A stretch of DNA of 64,000 nt from positions 38,858 to 102,857 of the forward strand of contig JALNXH010000013.1 of assembly GCA_023230455.1 (NCBI GenBank), in the 5' to 3' direction. The notes below the pieces were generated by a model. That model worked only from the letters and a program-made list of their open reading frames with translations, searched no databases and had not been told where the DNA came from. Positions 1 through 8,417 of the stretch are shown here, piece by piece (the stretch's first letter is position 1; each line of letters begins with the position of its first letter). Source of the DNA: Rhodocyclaceae bacterium. GTDB lineage: Bacteria > Pseudomonadota > Gammaproteobacteria > Burkholderiales > Rhodocyclaceae. Position numbers and translations under genes: made by a program.

Positions 1-1045
1 AGGACGCGACGGAACCGCCGCCGGAACCCAGAGTGACCAAGTGCATCATCGGCACGGTCACCAGGCGGTGTTCGATGACCGGCATGAAGTCGTAGAACTT
101 TTCGCCGCCGTCGACGACTATGCCAATATCGTAGCTGGTGCCGCCCATGTCGGTAGCCACCACATTGCCGAGCTTGGCCTGCTTGGCCAGGTGCTCGGCC
201 GCCGAAACGCCGGAGACCGGGCCGGAGTGGACGGTTTGCAACGCGTCGGTGGAGTTGAGCTGAGCCATGCCGCCGGAGTTGTGCACCACCAGCATCGGCT
301 TGGTGTAGCCCGAGGCGCGCAGGTTGAGTTCCAGTGCGGACATGCCGTAATACATGACCTTGTGTAGGAACGCATCCATGATGGTGGAGTTGGTGCGGAT
401 GTATTCGCCCTTGCGGCCGGCCACCTGGTGGCCCAGCAGCATCGGCACGGCGCCCAGCATGTGTTCCGGATAGTCTTCGAGGAAAATGCGCTGGATGGCC
501 AGTTCGTGCACCGGATTGACCACGGAGTTGGTCAGACCGACGACGATGGCCTCGGCGCCGCTGTCCAGGAGGTCACGGATCTGATGGCGAACGTCCTGCT
601 CGTCCAGCGGCATCAGTACCTGTCCGGCATAGTCGATGCGCTCACGCACCGTGCGGATCATTTCGATCGGCACCAGCGGCGTCGGGCGATGGGCATTGGG
701 CAGGTTGCGCTGGTAGTCGATCGAATGGCCTTCGCCGTAGGAACGGCCGCGGCCGATGGGGACGATGCTCTTGAAGCCAGGCGTCACCAGCAGCCCAAGT
801 TTGGGGCCCTTGAGCTGGATCAGCGCATTGGTGCCGAGCGTAGTGGCGTAACGCACGGAGTCGACGGACGACAGAAGCTCGGTGCGCTTGACGCCGATCT
901 CCTCGCAGGCCATGTCCAGTGCCTCGTTGAAGCCAAGGGCCAAGTTGTGTTTGGTGGTCAGCGCCTTGGTCTGGATGTAATGGTCGTTCCAGACGACGAA
1001 ACAGTCGGTGAAGGTACCGCCGATATCTACGGATACTCGTTTCAT
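1..1045 (-). CDS. Hydantoinase A/acetone carboxylase-type ATP-dependent subunit (3' end outside window)
   Basis: The visible N-terminal 348 residues read MKRVSVDIGGTFTDCFVVW, the phosphate-1 signature of the hydantoinase/oxoprolinase (HyuA) ASKHA fold. A glycine-rich second nucleotide-binding segment (MGGTSYDIG) lies near residue 310. In this family the subunit hydrolyses ATP to activate a ketone, hydantoin or oxoproline. It is transcribed leftwards, 17 bp after a small zinc-ribbon-like subunit gene and after a second HyuA paralogue. Large-small-large order resembles acetophenone/acetone carboxylase operons, so a ketone carboxylase is likelier than a hydantoinase. The substrate cannot be read from sequence. 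The C-terminus and any HyuB partner lie beyond position 1. Confidence 0.85.
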   Translation of the reverse strand, partial: MKRVSVDIGGTFTDCFVVWNDHYIQTKALTTKHNLALGFNEALDMACEEIGVKRTELLSSVDSVRYATTLGTNALIQLKGPKLGLLVTPGFKSIVPIGRGRSYGEGHSIDYQRNLPNAHRPTPLVPIEMIRTVRERIDYAGQVLMPLDEQDVRHQIRDLLDSGAEAIVVGLTNSVVNPVHELAIQRIFLEDYPEHMLGAVPMLLGHQVAGRKGEYIRTNSTIMDAFLHKVMYYGMSALELNLRASGYTKPMLVVHNSGGMAQLNSTDALQTVHSGPVSGVSAAEHLAKQAKLGNVVATDMGGTSYDIGIVVDGGEKFYDFMPVIEHRLVTVPMMHLVTLGSGGGSVAS

Positions 1046-1062
1046 TTCATATCACCCCGGAT

Positions 1063-1473
1063 TCAATGCGACTGGCCGTGACGCGGGCGAGCAGGAGTGG
1101 GTATATCGCCGGCAGCGATGTGCACCTTCTCTTCCTTGCGCTTGGACCATTGCGCCTTGAGCGCGTCGATGTCGAGTTCAAGATCCCGCACCGGCGGATG
1201 TCCGGGGACGGTGTATTCGGTTTCGATCAGGGTACCGCAGCCCGGACAGTAGTACTCCAGGATCGCGCACCATTTAGGATCGGGAGCGAAGGTCTTGGCA
1301 TACTTCTTTTCGTCGAGCAGAGGCGGATGAATCTCGCGTGGGTCGCGGTGATAGACCAGCGTGCCTTCCTTGTACAACTCGCGGGCCGGGCCGATGACGT
1401 GGTTGCAGCAACGACACTCCCACTGCTCGGTATCGAGATCGATGCGCAGATATTCTGTGATGAGCACTTTCAT
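1063..1473 (-). CDS. Small (gamma-type) subunit of acetone/acetophenone carboxylase-like enzyme
   Basis: A 136-residue protein starting MKVLITEYLRIDLDTEQWEC. It has paired cysteines (CRCC near residue 20 and CPGC near residue 76) typical of the zinc-binding small subunit of acetone and acetophenone carboxylases. The second motif sits in YYCPGCGTLIETEY. The reading frame stays open upstream into the preceding gene, but the ATG at 1473 follows a good purine-rich ribosome site and gives the family length of about 15 kDa. It lies between two HyuA-type genes with 11 and 17 bp gaps, so all three are probably cotranscribed and form one complex. Function is inferred from family and context. Confidence 0.8.
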   Translation of the reverse strand: MKVLITEYLRIDLDTEQWECRCCNHVIGPARELYKEGTLVYHRDPREIHPPLLDEKKYAKTFAPDPKWCAILEYYCPGCGTLIETEYTVPGHPPVRDLELDIDALKAQWSKRKEEKVHIAAGDIPTPARPRHGQSH

Positions 1474-1484
1474 TGTGATGTCTC

Positions 1485-3419
1485 CTACTTCAATTTCGTC
1501 AGGATGGTGTCGCGGTTGGCATTGACTTCGAAGCGCCAACCCGCGCCGACACGGCCCGTGAAATACGCCTCTTCGAGAATGCACGGGCCTTCGCCCGTAG
1601 CGCCCGCGGGTTGATCCTCGATGCGGAATACAGGCAGGTCGACGAAGCTCTTGTTCGCCGCTTTCAGACGCCGGGTGCCGCCGTTCACCGCGGGCATCGC
1701 CGCCGTGCTGACATTGGCCGCGAAATGCGCATGATTGATCTGTTTCACGACCCGCAACGCGACCGAAACGTGATCGCTGTCGAGCAGATCTTTGGGTAGG
1801 GCGTCGCCGGGCGACCAGTACATTTCCGTCTCGTCTTCGCCGCGCACGCGAGCGATACCCCATTCGAGAACGCATTCGTCGAATTCGAACCCTTCGGCAA
1901 ACATGTCACGGCGCGCACGGTGGGTCAATTCTTCAACCACCTCCTCGGCGGCGCCCTTCGTCAGTGTGCGAATGCGGCTCTGATAGCTCTGGGCGATATC
2001 GGAAAAGCCGATGCCGAAAGCCGAGAAAACCGCCGCCAGTCCCGGGATGATGGCGCTCTTGATGCCCGCTGCCTCGGCTACGTCGGTGACGAGGAAGGGG
2101 CCGGCACCGCCGAAGGCGCCCAGCGTCGTGTCGGCATCGATCTTCGTGTAATCGGTGAGGCTGACGGCGACTTTCTCGGCCCAGGCTTTCTGCGCGGCTT
2201 CAAGGGCGGTGTCGAGATCGACGCCGAGTGGGTTGGCGATGTTTTCCATGACGGCGGCTTCCGCACGTGCACGATCCAGTTTCATCGCGCCGCCGAAGTA
2301 GCTGGCCGGATCGATCAGGCCGTTGAGCAGGAAGACGTCGGTGATCGTGGCATTCTGTCCGCCAAGACCGAAACAGGCCGGGCCGGGGGCGCCGCCGGTT
2401 GACTCCGGGCCGACCTTGACCTTGCCATTTGCCACTTTAATGATCGAAGAACCGCCGACGCCGACGCTGATCACATCGCAAAGGGGCAGGGATACCGCAA
2501 CGCCTTCGACGTCTCCGCGCAGGCTGGCGGCGACACGGCCGTTTTCGACCAGGCCGATGTCAGTGGTAGTGCCGCCAATGTCCATGGAGAGCAGACGCTT
2601 GAAGCCGTAGTGATCGGCCATCGCCTTGGACCCTTCCATCCCGCCGCGCGGCCCTGAGCTGTAGGTCTTGATTGCCACGGTACGTGCAACGCGTGCCGAA
2701 TCGCCGTCGTTGCGGAAAATCAGCAGCGGATGTTGATGGTAGTACTCACGCAGAATGCCTTCGGCGTTGTAGAGAAAGGTCTCCATGGTCGGATGGAGAA
2801 ACGCGTTGAGCAGGGTGGTCCAGGTGCGCCGTTCGCGATTGACGTCGTCCGCAAGGTCGCTGGCGCATAGCACGGGTACGACGCCGAGCAGATGGCGGGG
2901 GAATTTCTCCAGGGCGGCCGCCTTGAAGCGCGCTTCGTCCTGGCTGTACTCGCTGCCGCCGAAACTGACGACAACGCGATTGGCACCGGCCGCCGTGAGG
3001 CGGTTGATCGTCATCACGACCTCGTGGTCGAAGTTTTCCCAGGAAAGCGCTGTATCAAATTCGGCGACGCGATCGGCGACTAAGGCGTCGAACAATTCCG
3101 CTTCGGCCTTGTTGCCTTTCAGCGATTCGACCTTCGATCCTTTGGGTACGATGAGGCCGATGCGCGGGCCTTTTTTCTCGACGATGGCGTTCGTCCCCTG
3201 GGTGGTGGAGTAGCGGATGTGATCCGTCGACAGCAGTAGGTCGACGATCCGGTCGTCTTCACCATAGATCAATTTCGATGCCTTCTTCAGTCCCTCGAAA
3301 AAGCACTTCGACAGATCGTAGGGGGTGGTGAGGGTCTTGGTATGCAAGACCTTGTTCCCGTCGATGACGCAGATGTCCGTCAGGGTGCCACCGTTGTCTA
3401 TGTTGATTAGTTTTCCCAT
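1485..3419 (-). CDS. Hydantoinase A/acetone carboxylase-type ATP-dependent subunit (full length)
   Basis: A 644-residue protein with both ASKHA phosphate-binding segments: INIDNGGTLTD at residue 5 and MDIGGTTTDIG near residue 280. A GGAGP segment lies in the C-terminal half, as in HyuA, 5-oxoprolinase and the large subunits of acetone/acetophenone carboxylase. It is probably the first gene of the operon: its ATG is preceded by GAGGAAGG and the gene faces a divergent LuxR-type regulator. Note N in place of the usual I/V-G in the first motif (NGGT rather than IGGT). It is distinct from the second HyuA paralogue downstream, which fits an alpha/alpha-prime arrangement. Substrate unknown; a ketone is favoured. 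Confidence 0.85.
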   Translation of the reverse strand: MGKLINIDNGGTLTDICVIDGNKVLHTKTLTTPYDLSKCFFEGLKKASKLIYGEDDRIVDLLLSTDHIRYSTTQGTNAIVEKKGPRIGLIVPKGSKVESLKGNKAEAELFDALVADRVAEFDTALSWENFDHEVVMTINRLTAAGANRVVVSFGGSEYSQDEARFKAAALEKFPRHLLGVVPVLCASDLADDVNRERRTWTTLLNAFLHPTMETFLYNAEGILREYYHQHPLLIFRNDGDSARVARTVAIKTYSSGPRGGMEGSKAMADHYGFKRLLSMDIGGTTTDIGLVENGRVAASLRGDVEGVAVSLPLCDVISVGVGGSSIIKVANGKVKVGPESTGGAPGPACFGLGGQNATITDVFLLNGLIDPASYFGGAMKLDRARAEAAVMENIANPLGVDLDTALEAAQKAWAEKVAVSLTDYTKIDADTTLGAFGGAGPFLVTDVAEAAGIKSAIIPGLAAVFSAFGIGFSDIAQSYQSRIRTLTKGAAEEVVEELTHRARRDMFAEGFEFDECVLEWGIARVRGEDETEMYWSPGDALPKDLLDSDHVSVALRVVKQINHAHFAANVSTAAMPAVNGGTRRLKAANKSFVDLPVFRIEDQPAGATGEGPCILEEAYFTGRVGAGWRFEVNANRDTILTKLK

Positions 3420-3716
3420 TGAGCCCTTCCTCTTTTCTCAAACTGCTTGATCTTTTATTTCGGGGGAATGCATTTTCGTCCCAACCGCGAGTCGACATAA
3501 GCGGGCATACCAAACACCCATGTCAACGTGGGTCGAAGCTTAGGGAGGATAGGCAAGTGCCGAAACCCACTTAAGAGGGGGAGGGGGGATCGCAACGGGG
3601 GGGCGCCCGCCTGGAGACGCCGGATGAATCCCGCGCCTCTAGGCGGCGTCGGTGGTAGACTTTTCCACGTGTAAAAAATAGCGTCGCCGATGGTGCGACG
3701 CACAATGGGGAGCAGC
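3420..3716. promoter_or_regulatory. Divergent intergenic control region between carboxylase operon and LuxR gene
   Basis: 297 bp separate the divergent starts, so promoters for both directions must lie here or just inside the genes. I see G-rich runs near 3576-3604 and an imperfect palindrome GGCAAGTGCC at 3552-3561, but no convincing -35/-10 pair. The exact control sites are not identified. Confidence 0.4.
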
Positions 3717-6485
3717 ATGTCGATTTTGCAAAGGCGGCAATCGCCTTTATTCATCCGCACCAAGCTGAGCCCTCCTCGGCTTTCACGCAAGGTGGTACGC
3801 CGTGAGTTGGCGATGCAATCGCTGATGGTAGGCGCGACGCGGGCGTTGACGCTGGTTAAGGCCCCGGCGGGATTCGGCAAGACAACGCTGCTGACCGAGT
3901 GGCGCGAATCCCTGCTCGGCGAAAGGAAGATTGTCGCCTGGCTCACTCTGGATCGCGAGGATAACGATAGCAGCCATTTCGTTGAGTATCTTTTCAACAC
4001 GCTGGCCGAGGCGATCGGGCCGCTTTATCCCGAAGTTCAGGATCATCACGTGGAAGGAGGTGAAATTCTTTCCGCAAGGGTGGTGCTCGCTTCGTTGATC
4101 AATGCGCTGGACAAGATCGATCGGGAGATCACGTTGATCCTCGACGACTACGATTCTATTGCGTCGCCAGCGATCCATGAGTTGCTTTCGTTCCTGCTAC
4201 AGCACATACCGCGCAATCTCCACGTGGTGGTTGCGACACGTTCCGAGCCGCCGTTGCCGCTTTCCTATTTGCGCGCCCACGATCAATTGGTGGAGATCGA
4301 CGTCAACAGCATGCGCTTCGAGATTGACGACACCCGAGCTTTTTTTGCCGCCGTCTCACCATTAAAACTGTCGGTCAGCGAAACGCGGGCGATCCACGAT
4401 GCAACGGAAGGGTGGGTTACCGGGCTTCAGATCGCCACCCTCGCTTTGCGCGGGCGAACCAGCCCGAGCGTGCTGATTTCATCCTTTTCCGGGCATCTCA
4501 AGGCCGTCAGCGAATATCTGGTGGACAACGTGTTGCCCCAGGTCGCTCCCGAGAAGCTGGATTTCATGCTGCGCACCTCGATACTCGACCGGCTTTCCGG
4601 TGATCTCTGCGATTACGTGGCCGAGGTTTCCGGTGGAGGGGGCAATTTGCAGTGGCTGGCGGCGCAGAATATGTTCCTACAGGGGCTCGACGACGAGGGG
4701 CGGTGGTATCGCTACCATGCTTTATTCGTCGATTTTCTCCGCTCCCAACTCGAACTCAGATTCGGGAGCGAACTGCCGAAGCTTCACCTGCGCGCCGCCG
4801 AGTGGTTCGCAGAGCACGAGTATTGGGCCGAAGCGGTCAAGCATGCACTTGCCGCTGATCGCGTCGACCTGGCGACGGAGTGGGTGGAGCGCTGCGCGAT
4901 GCGGGAGGTGGAGGACAGTCGCGTCAGCAATCTGTTGTTGTGGGTACGAAAACTTCCGCAAAGCGCGATACGCCAGCGTCCCGGGCTCAGAATCGCACTG
5001 GCTTGGGCGTTGCTGTTGACGATGAAACTGGATGAGGTTCAGTCCATTCTCGAAGATATCGAGAAACAGATCGCGGATGGCGAGGTCGTCAGATCCAGCG
5101 AGATGGATTTTGAGCTTCTCGCTCTGCGTTTCTGCCAAACGGCGCTGAAGGACGAAACCAATGCTGCGCTGGAGATCGGGAAACGCTGTTTCGAACGTAT
5201 GACCGCAAAGGGGCCTCTGGCCGTAGAAGGCAGTGCCTGGGCGCGCGAAGCGGTGCTCAATTCGTTGACCTACTGCTATCGGATGTCTGGCGATCTCGAT
5301 ATGGCGCATCTGGTCCAGTCGCATCATTACCGTCCCTGGCACGACGAGGCGAGGAATTTGTTCACCCTGAGTTATCGGGCCAGCGTTCTCAGCATCTGCG
5401 ACATGCGGGAAGGGCGGTTCTACGAGTGTGCCAAGCGGTTGCGCGATACGATCAAAATATGCGAGCAATACTCAGGACGATTGAGCGCGGCCGCTACATT
5501 GTTGTCCGGACATTTGGCGGCCATTTATTACCAGTGGGGCGAGTTCGATTCAGTGGAGGAATTGCTGACTGATCGGCTCGATGTCGTCGACGATGCCTGC
5601 TATCTCGACTCGGTGCTTGCGGCGTATATGTCGCTGGTACGCATGTATATTGCACGCGCCGAATTCGAGCTGGCACACGAGATTCTGGATCGGGCTGAGG
5701 CGGTCGGTCACCGTCGGGCCTGGACGCGTCTGCTGGCGGCTTGCGCTGCCGAGCGAACGCGCCTGTGGCTGTTGCAGGAACGCCCGCTGGATGCGGAGCG
5801 TACGGTTCGCCTGCTTGAGACGATGAGCAATGGTTTGCCGGTAAACGTGCCGGGTGCCCATCAGGAAACCCTGGCTTATGCGCTGTATTCGCGGGTTAGG
5901 GTCGAATTCTCGAAACGGCGCTACACCGAGTCGGTCGATATTCTGCGCAAGCGCGTGGCGGACGACGATGCCGGCAACAACATTTATGGCGCAACACGTG
6001 CGCGCGTCTTGCTGGCGGTCGCTTACGATGGTATTGGCGACCGCACCAGTGCGTTGAGTTGCCTCACCGAGGCGCTGGTCAGGTGCGATGCGGGCGGCAT
6101 TATCCGTACCGTGGTCGATGCCGGCGATCCCATTGTCCGGTTGCTTGAAGCCATGCCGGTAGCGTTCCGGACCGCTCCTTCGCCCTATCGGGAGAAGCTT
6201 TGGCGCGCCTTGCAGATGGAGCAGGTCGATACCGTACCTGCTCCGGTCGTTGTTCCTGCGGAGCTGTCAGACATTGGCAGCGAAGTATTGAGTGAGCGCG
6301 AACGGGATGTGCTTGAATTGGTAACCAAGGGGTTATCCAACAAGCAGATCGCCAAGGCGTTGTTGATCGCCCCCGAAACGGTCAAATGGCACTTGAAGAA
6401 CATCTACAGCAAGCTGGGGGTTTCCGGTCGAACGCTTGCAGTCCATCAAGCGCGGAAAATGTCGCTGATTCGGGATGTTGCCTGA
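3717..6485 (+). CDS. MalT-type (LAL) LuxR family transcriptional regulator
   Basis: A 922-residue ATP-dependent LuxR regulator. The N-terminus carries a Walker A (APAGFGKTT, residues 49-57) and a Walker B-like LILDDYD. A long helical/TPR-like middle follows, and residues about 855-915 form a LuxR helix-turn-helix (LSERERDVLELV, then PETVKWHLKNIYSKLGV). MalT-type proteins bind an inducer in the TPR region, use ATP to oligomerise, and activate transcription. I chose the ATG at 3717, preceded by GGGGAG 4 bp upstream; ATGs at 3690 and 3705 are alternatives. It is divergent from the carboxylase operon, which it probably activates, but the inducer is unknown. Confidence 0.9.
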   Translation: MSILQRRQSPLFIRTKLSPPRLSRKVVRRELAMQSLMVGATRALTLVKAPAGFGKTTLLTEWRESLLGERKIVAWLTLDREDNDSSHFVEYLFNTLAEAIGPLYPEVQDHHVEGGEILSARVVLASLINALDKIDREITLILDDYDSIASPAIHELLSFLLQHIPRNLHVVVATRSEPPLPLSYLRAHDQLVEIDVNSMRFEIDDTRAFFAAVSPLKLSVSETRAIHDATEGWVTGLQIATLALRGRTSPSVLISSFSGHLKAVSEYLVDNVLPQVAPEKLDFMLRTSILDRLSGDLCDYVAEVSGGGGNLQWLAAQNMFLQGLDDEGRWYRYHALFVDFLRSQLELRFGSELPKLHLRAAEWFAEHEYWAEAVKHALAADRVDLATEWVERCAMREVEDSRVSNLLLWVRKLPQSAIRQRPGLRIALAWALLLTMKLDEVQSILEDIEKQIADGEVVRSSEMDFELLALRFCQTALKDETNAALEIGKRCFERMTAKGPLAVEGSAWAREAVLNSLTYCYRMSGDLDMAHLVQSHHYRPWHDEARNLFTLSYRASVLSICDMREGRFYECAKRLRDTIKICEQYSGRLSAAATLLSGHLAAIYYQWGEFDSVEELLTDRLDVVDDACYLDSVLAAYMSLVRMYIARAEFELAHEILDRAEAVGHRRAWTRLLAACAAERTRLWLLQERPLDAERTVRLLETMSNGLPVNVPGAHQETLAYALYSRVRVEFSKRRYTESVDILRKRVADDDAGNNIYGATRARVLLAVAYDGIGDRTSALSCLTEALVRCDAGGIIRTVVDAGDPIVRLLEAMPVAFRTAPSPYREKLWRALQMEQVDTVPAPVVVPAELSDIGSEVLSERERDVLELVTKGLSNKQIAKALLIAPETVKWHLKNIYSKLGVSGRTLAVHQARKMSLIRDVA

Positions 6486-6500
6486 TTTGTTCATCGAGCG

Positions 6501-6567
6501 TCAGGGCTAAGCTACAGCCCTGAGTTAGCAAGCCGGAATGGACCGTGTAGAGGTCTTTCCCGGCTTG
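6501..6567. terminator. Pair of hairpins between convergent genes
   Basis: TCAGGGCT (6501-6508) pairs with AGCCCTGA (6516-6523) around a 7-nt loop. CAAGCCGG (6529-6536) pairs with CCGGCTTG (6560-6567) around a longer loop. They lie between the LuxR stop (6485) and the end of the opposing gene (6576), so they may end transcription from both sides. No strong U-run is present. Confidence 0.5.
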
Positions 6568-6575
6568 TTGTGTTG

Positions 6576-7121
6576 TCAGGCGTTGACTGGCGGAAGTTGG
6601 GTTTCGATCGGGGGAGCATGCGTCCTTGGATCTGTTTCCCAGTTCATGTCCACCACGGCTGCCCGCTCACGTTCCAGTTCCTGCTTGGACATGGTGAGTA
6701 CGAGTTTCCGCACGGCGGCTTGCGCCGTCGAGTCTCCCCCAGCGTGAACAGCTTCTATCAATTCGCCAACCATCGCACGCAAATCGAAAATCGCTTTTTC
6801 CATTTCCGCGGGTTCGGCACGCGCTCGATCCAGAACGTCCGATCCGTGTGCTGCGAGGGCTTTGAGATCGGCGATCGCCGACTCATCGGCAGCCTTGCCT
6901 ACCTGAGCGACCAAATCCTTGGAAAACCCGACATAGCGGTTCAATTCGTCGCGGTCGTAGCGATAGGCGATCGGCAGGCGCTTGGCGACCAGTTGCAGCG
7001 TGCCGATCGCCAGCCGCGTTTGTTCCTGCGCCAGCTTGTTTTCCGGGTCGACGGCCGGCAGGATGACATCGGTCAGGGCCTTGAGAATGACTTTGATCTG
7101 AATTTCAGGACGTACTTCCAT
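6576..7121 (-). CDS. Hypothetical protein coupled to APH-type phosphotransferase
   Basis: A 181-residue, mostly helical and charged protein with no signal peptide, no membrane segment and no motif that I recognise. Its ATG follows the TAA of the upstream phosphotransferase with no gap (stop 7124-7122, start 7121). The ribosome site GGAGGAGGT lies inside the end of that gene, so the two are translationally coupled. This coupling suggests a partner or regulator of the phosphotransferase. The N-terminus (EVRPEIQIKVILKALTDVIL) and a later helical stretch around residues 95-130 suggest a helical bundle. Real gene status rests on coupling, codon usage and clean ends; function unknown. Confidence 0.75.
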   Translation of the reverse strand: MEVRPEIQIKVILKALTDVILPAVDPENKLAQEQTRLAIGTLQLVAKRLPIAYRYDRDELNRYVGFSKDLVAQVGKAADESAIADLKALAAHGSDVLDRARAEPAEMEKAIFDLRAMVGELIEAVHAGGDSTAQAAVRKLVLTMSKQELERERAAVVDMNWETDPRTHAPPIETQLPPVNA

Positions 7122-8318
7122 TTAGCCTACCTCCTCCAGCATTTTGCGTAACAGATCCAGATTGAGATAACCGAAACCCATGATCCAGGTCAGCAGAATA
7201 TCTTGGTGGGTCTTGCCGTTGCATGCCGGCCGGTAACCCGACGCAATCACGATGACCGCCGAGCGATACATGTGAAAGATATGGTAGTAGTCGATGGTCT
7301 TCTGGTTGATGGTGAAGCCGGTGGCTTTCTCGTAGGCTTCATACAACGCCTCTTTGGTCCCCATGCCACTGTAGAGGACGGTGGAGCCGTCTTCTGCAAA
7401 ATGACTCAGATCGGGGCGCGTGATATAGGCCACGTCTTCGTGGAAATCTCCGAGATGCCCGAGTTCCCAATCCAGCCAGGCGGAGATGCGTTGGTCATGT
7501 TCGGTAAACAGGAAATTGCCAGCGCGATAGTCGCCGTGAATCAGGGACAGTCGATCCGCTGCCGGCATATTGTTGTCCAGCCAGTTCGCGGCGAATCGCA
7601 GCAACGGCACATCCCGGTTGCAGTCCTCTTCCCAAACCCGCCGCCACCAGTTCAAATGCATTTCGAATGTGCGCCGGCCCAACGGCGGCACGTCGAGGGA
7701 GCTGAGATTCGCTTTGCTCCAGTCCCACGTATGTAGCTTGGCAAGATGCTCGACAAACTGCTTGCCCAGTACTTTCCTGAGCTCGGGCCCGAAATCAATG
7801 CCAAGGCCTGAAACATTGCTTCCGGCTCCGCTGGGTTTGACGACCCCTTCGGCAAAGCCGTAAATGATGGTCGGATAGGGGAAGTACTGCGGCTCGTCGT
7901 CGATCCAGTACACCGGCGGTACCGGGAGGATTTCCTCTACCGCCTTGATGATCTGGAATTCGCGCAGCCGACTGGTTTCGACAATCGATTCAGCCGGTTC
8001 CATACGAATCACCATGGGGGTCACGGTGCGACCGACGCCAGGCTGGTTCCAGTCGAGCTTGAAGGCCACCTGTAGTTTGGAGGCGCCGCCGGAGAGCCAT
8101 CTCACCTCGCGTATTTCAAACGGATCCTTCAATTCGGCGCGCAGCAGCGATTGCAGGCTGGCACAGAATGTTTCCAGGCTGACGGGTGAATAACCTGGCC
8201 CGGATCTACGCTGGAGCTTGCGGGTTAAAACCCGATCCATCTCCTTCTCGGTGGGGAAACGCTTGCGCAGGCTTGCGATCCACTCGGGTGACGGGTTGTT
8301 CTTGTCGATGGCGTTCAT
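7122..8318 (-). CDS. APH-fold phosphotransferase family protein
   Basis: A 398-residue member of the aminoglycoside phosphotransferase/choline kinase-like fold. The Brenner motif LIHGDYRAGNFLF (near residue 265) supplies the catalytic Asp and Asn, and ISAWLDWELGHLGD supplies the metal-binding Asp. The family also includes ACAD10-like enzymes of lipid and hydroxy-acid catabolism, where a hydroxyacyl group is phosphorylated before elimination. With the nearby reductases, a catabolic role is likelier than antibiotic resistance, but no acyl-CoA dehydrogenase is adjacent. A 99-bp gap separates it from the upstream MDR gene, so it may share that operon. Confidence 0.85.
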   Translation of the reverse strand: MNAIDKNNPSPEWIASLRKRFPTEKEMDRVLTRKLQRRSGPGYSPVSLETFCASLQSLLRAELKDPFEIREVRWLSGGASKLQVAFKLDWNQPGVGRTVTPMVIRMEPAESIVETSRLREFQIIKAVEEILPVPPVYWIDDEPQYFPYPTIIYGFAEGVVKPSGAGSNVSGLGIDFGPELRKVLGKQFVEHLAKLHTWDWSKANLSSLDVPPLGRRTFEMHLNWWRRVWEEDCNRDVPLLRFAANWLDNNMPAADRLSLIHGDYRAGNFLFTEHDQRISAWLDWELGHLGDFHEDVAYITRPDLSHFAEDGSTVLYSGMGTKEALYEAYEKATGFTINQKTIDYYHIFHMYRSAVIVIASGYRPACNGKTHQDILLTWIMGFGYLNLDLLRKMLEEVG

Positions 8319-8417
8319 CGGCGATATCTCCTCATGCTATTTATAGTATTTATGGGCGCCGGCAATGACAGGGCATACGGGAGCGCGTACGTATTTCGTA
8401 TGCTCTAAAACGTTTCA

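Noticed and set aside
1474..1875. Longer N-terminus of the small carboxylase subunit
   Set aside because: The extension is the upstream HyuA gene read in another frame; the family length fits the start at 1473.
3552..3561. GGCAAGTGCC as a possible sigma-54 or operator site
   Set aside because: The GG-N10-GC spacing of sigma-54 promoters is not met, and the palindrome is imperfect and too short.
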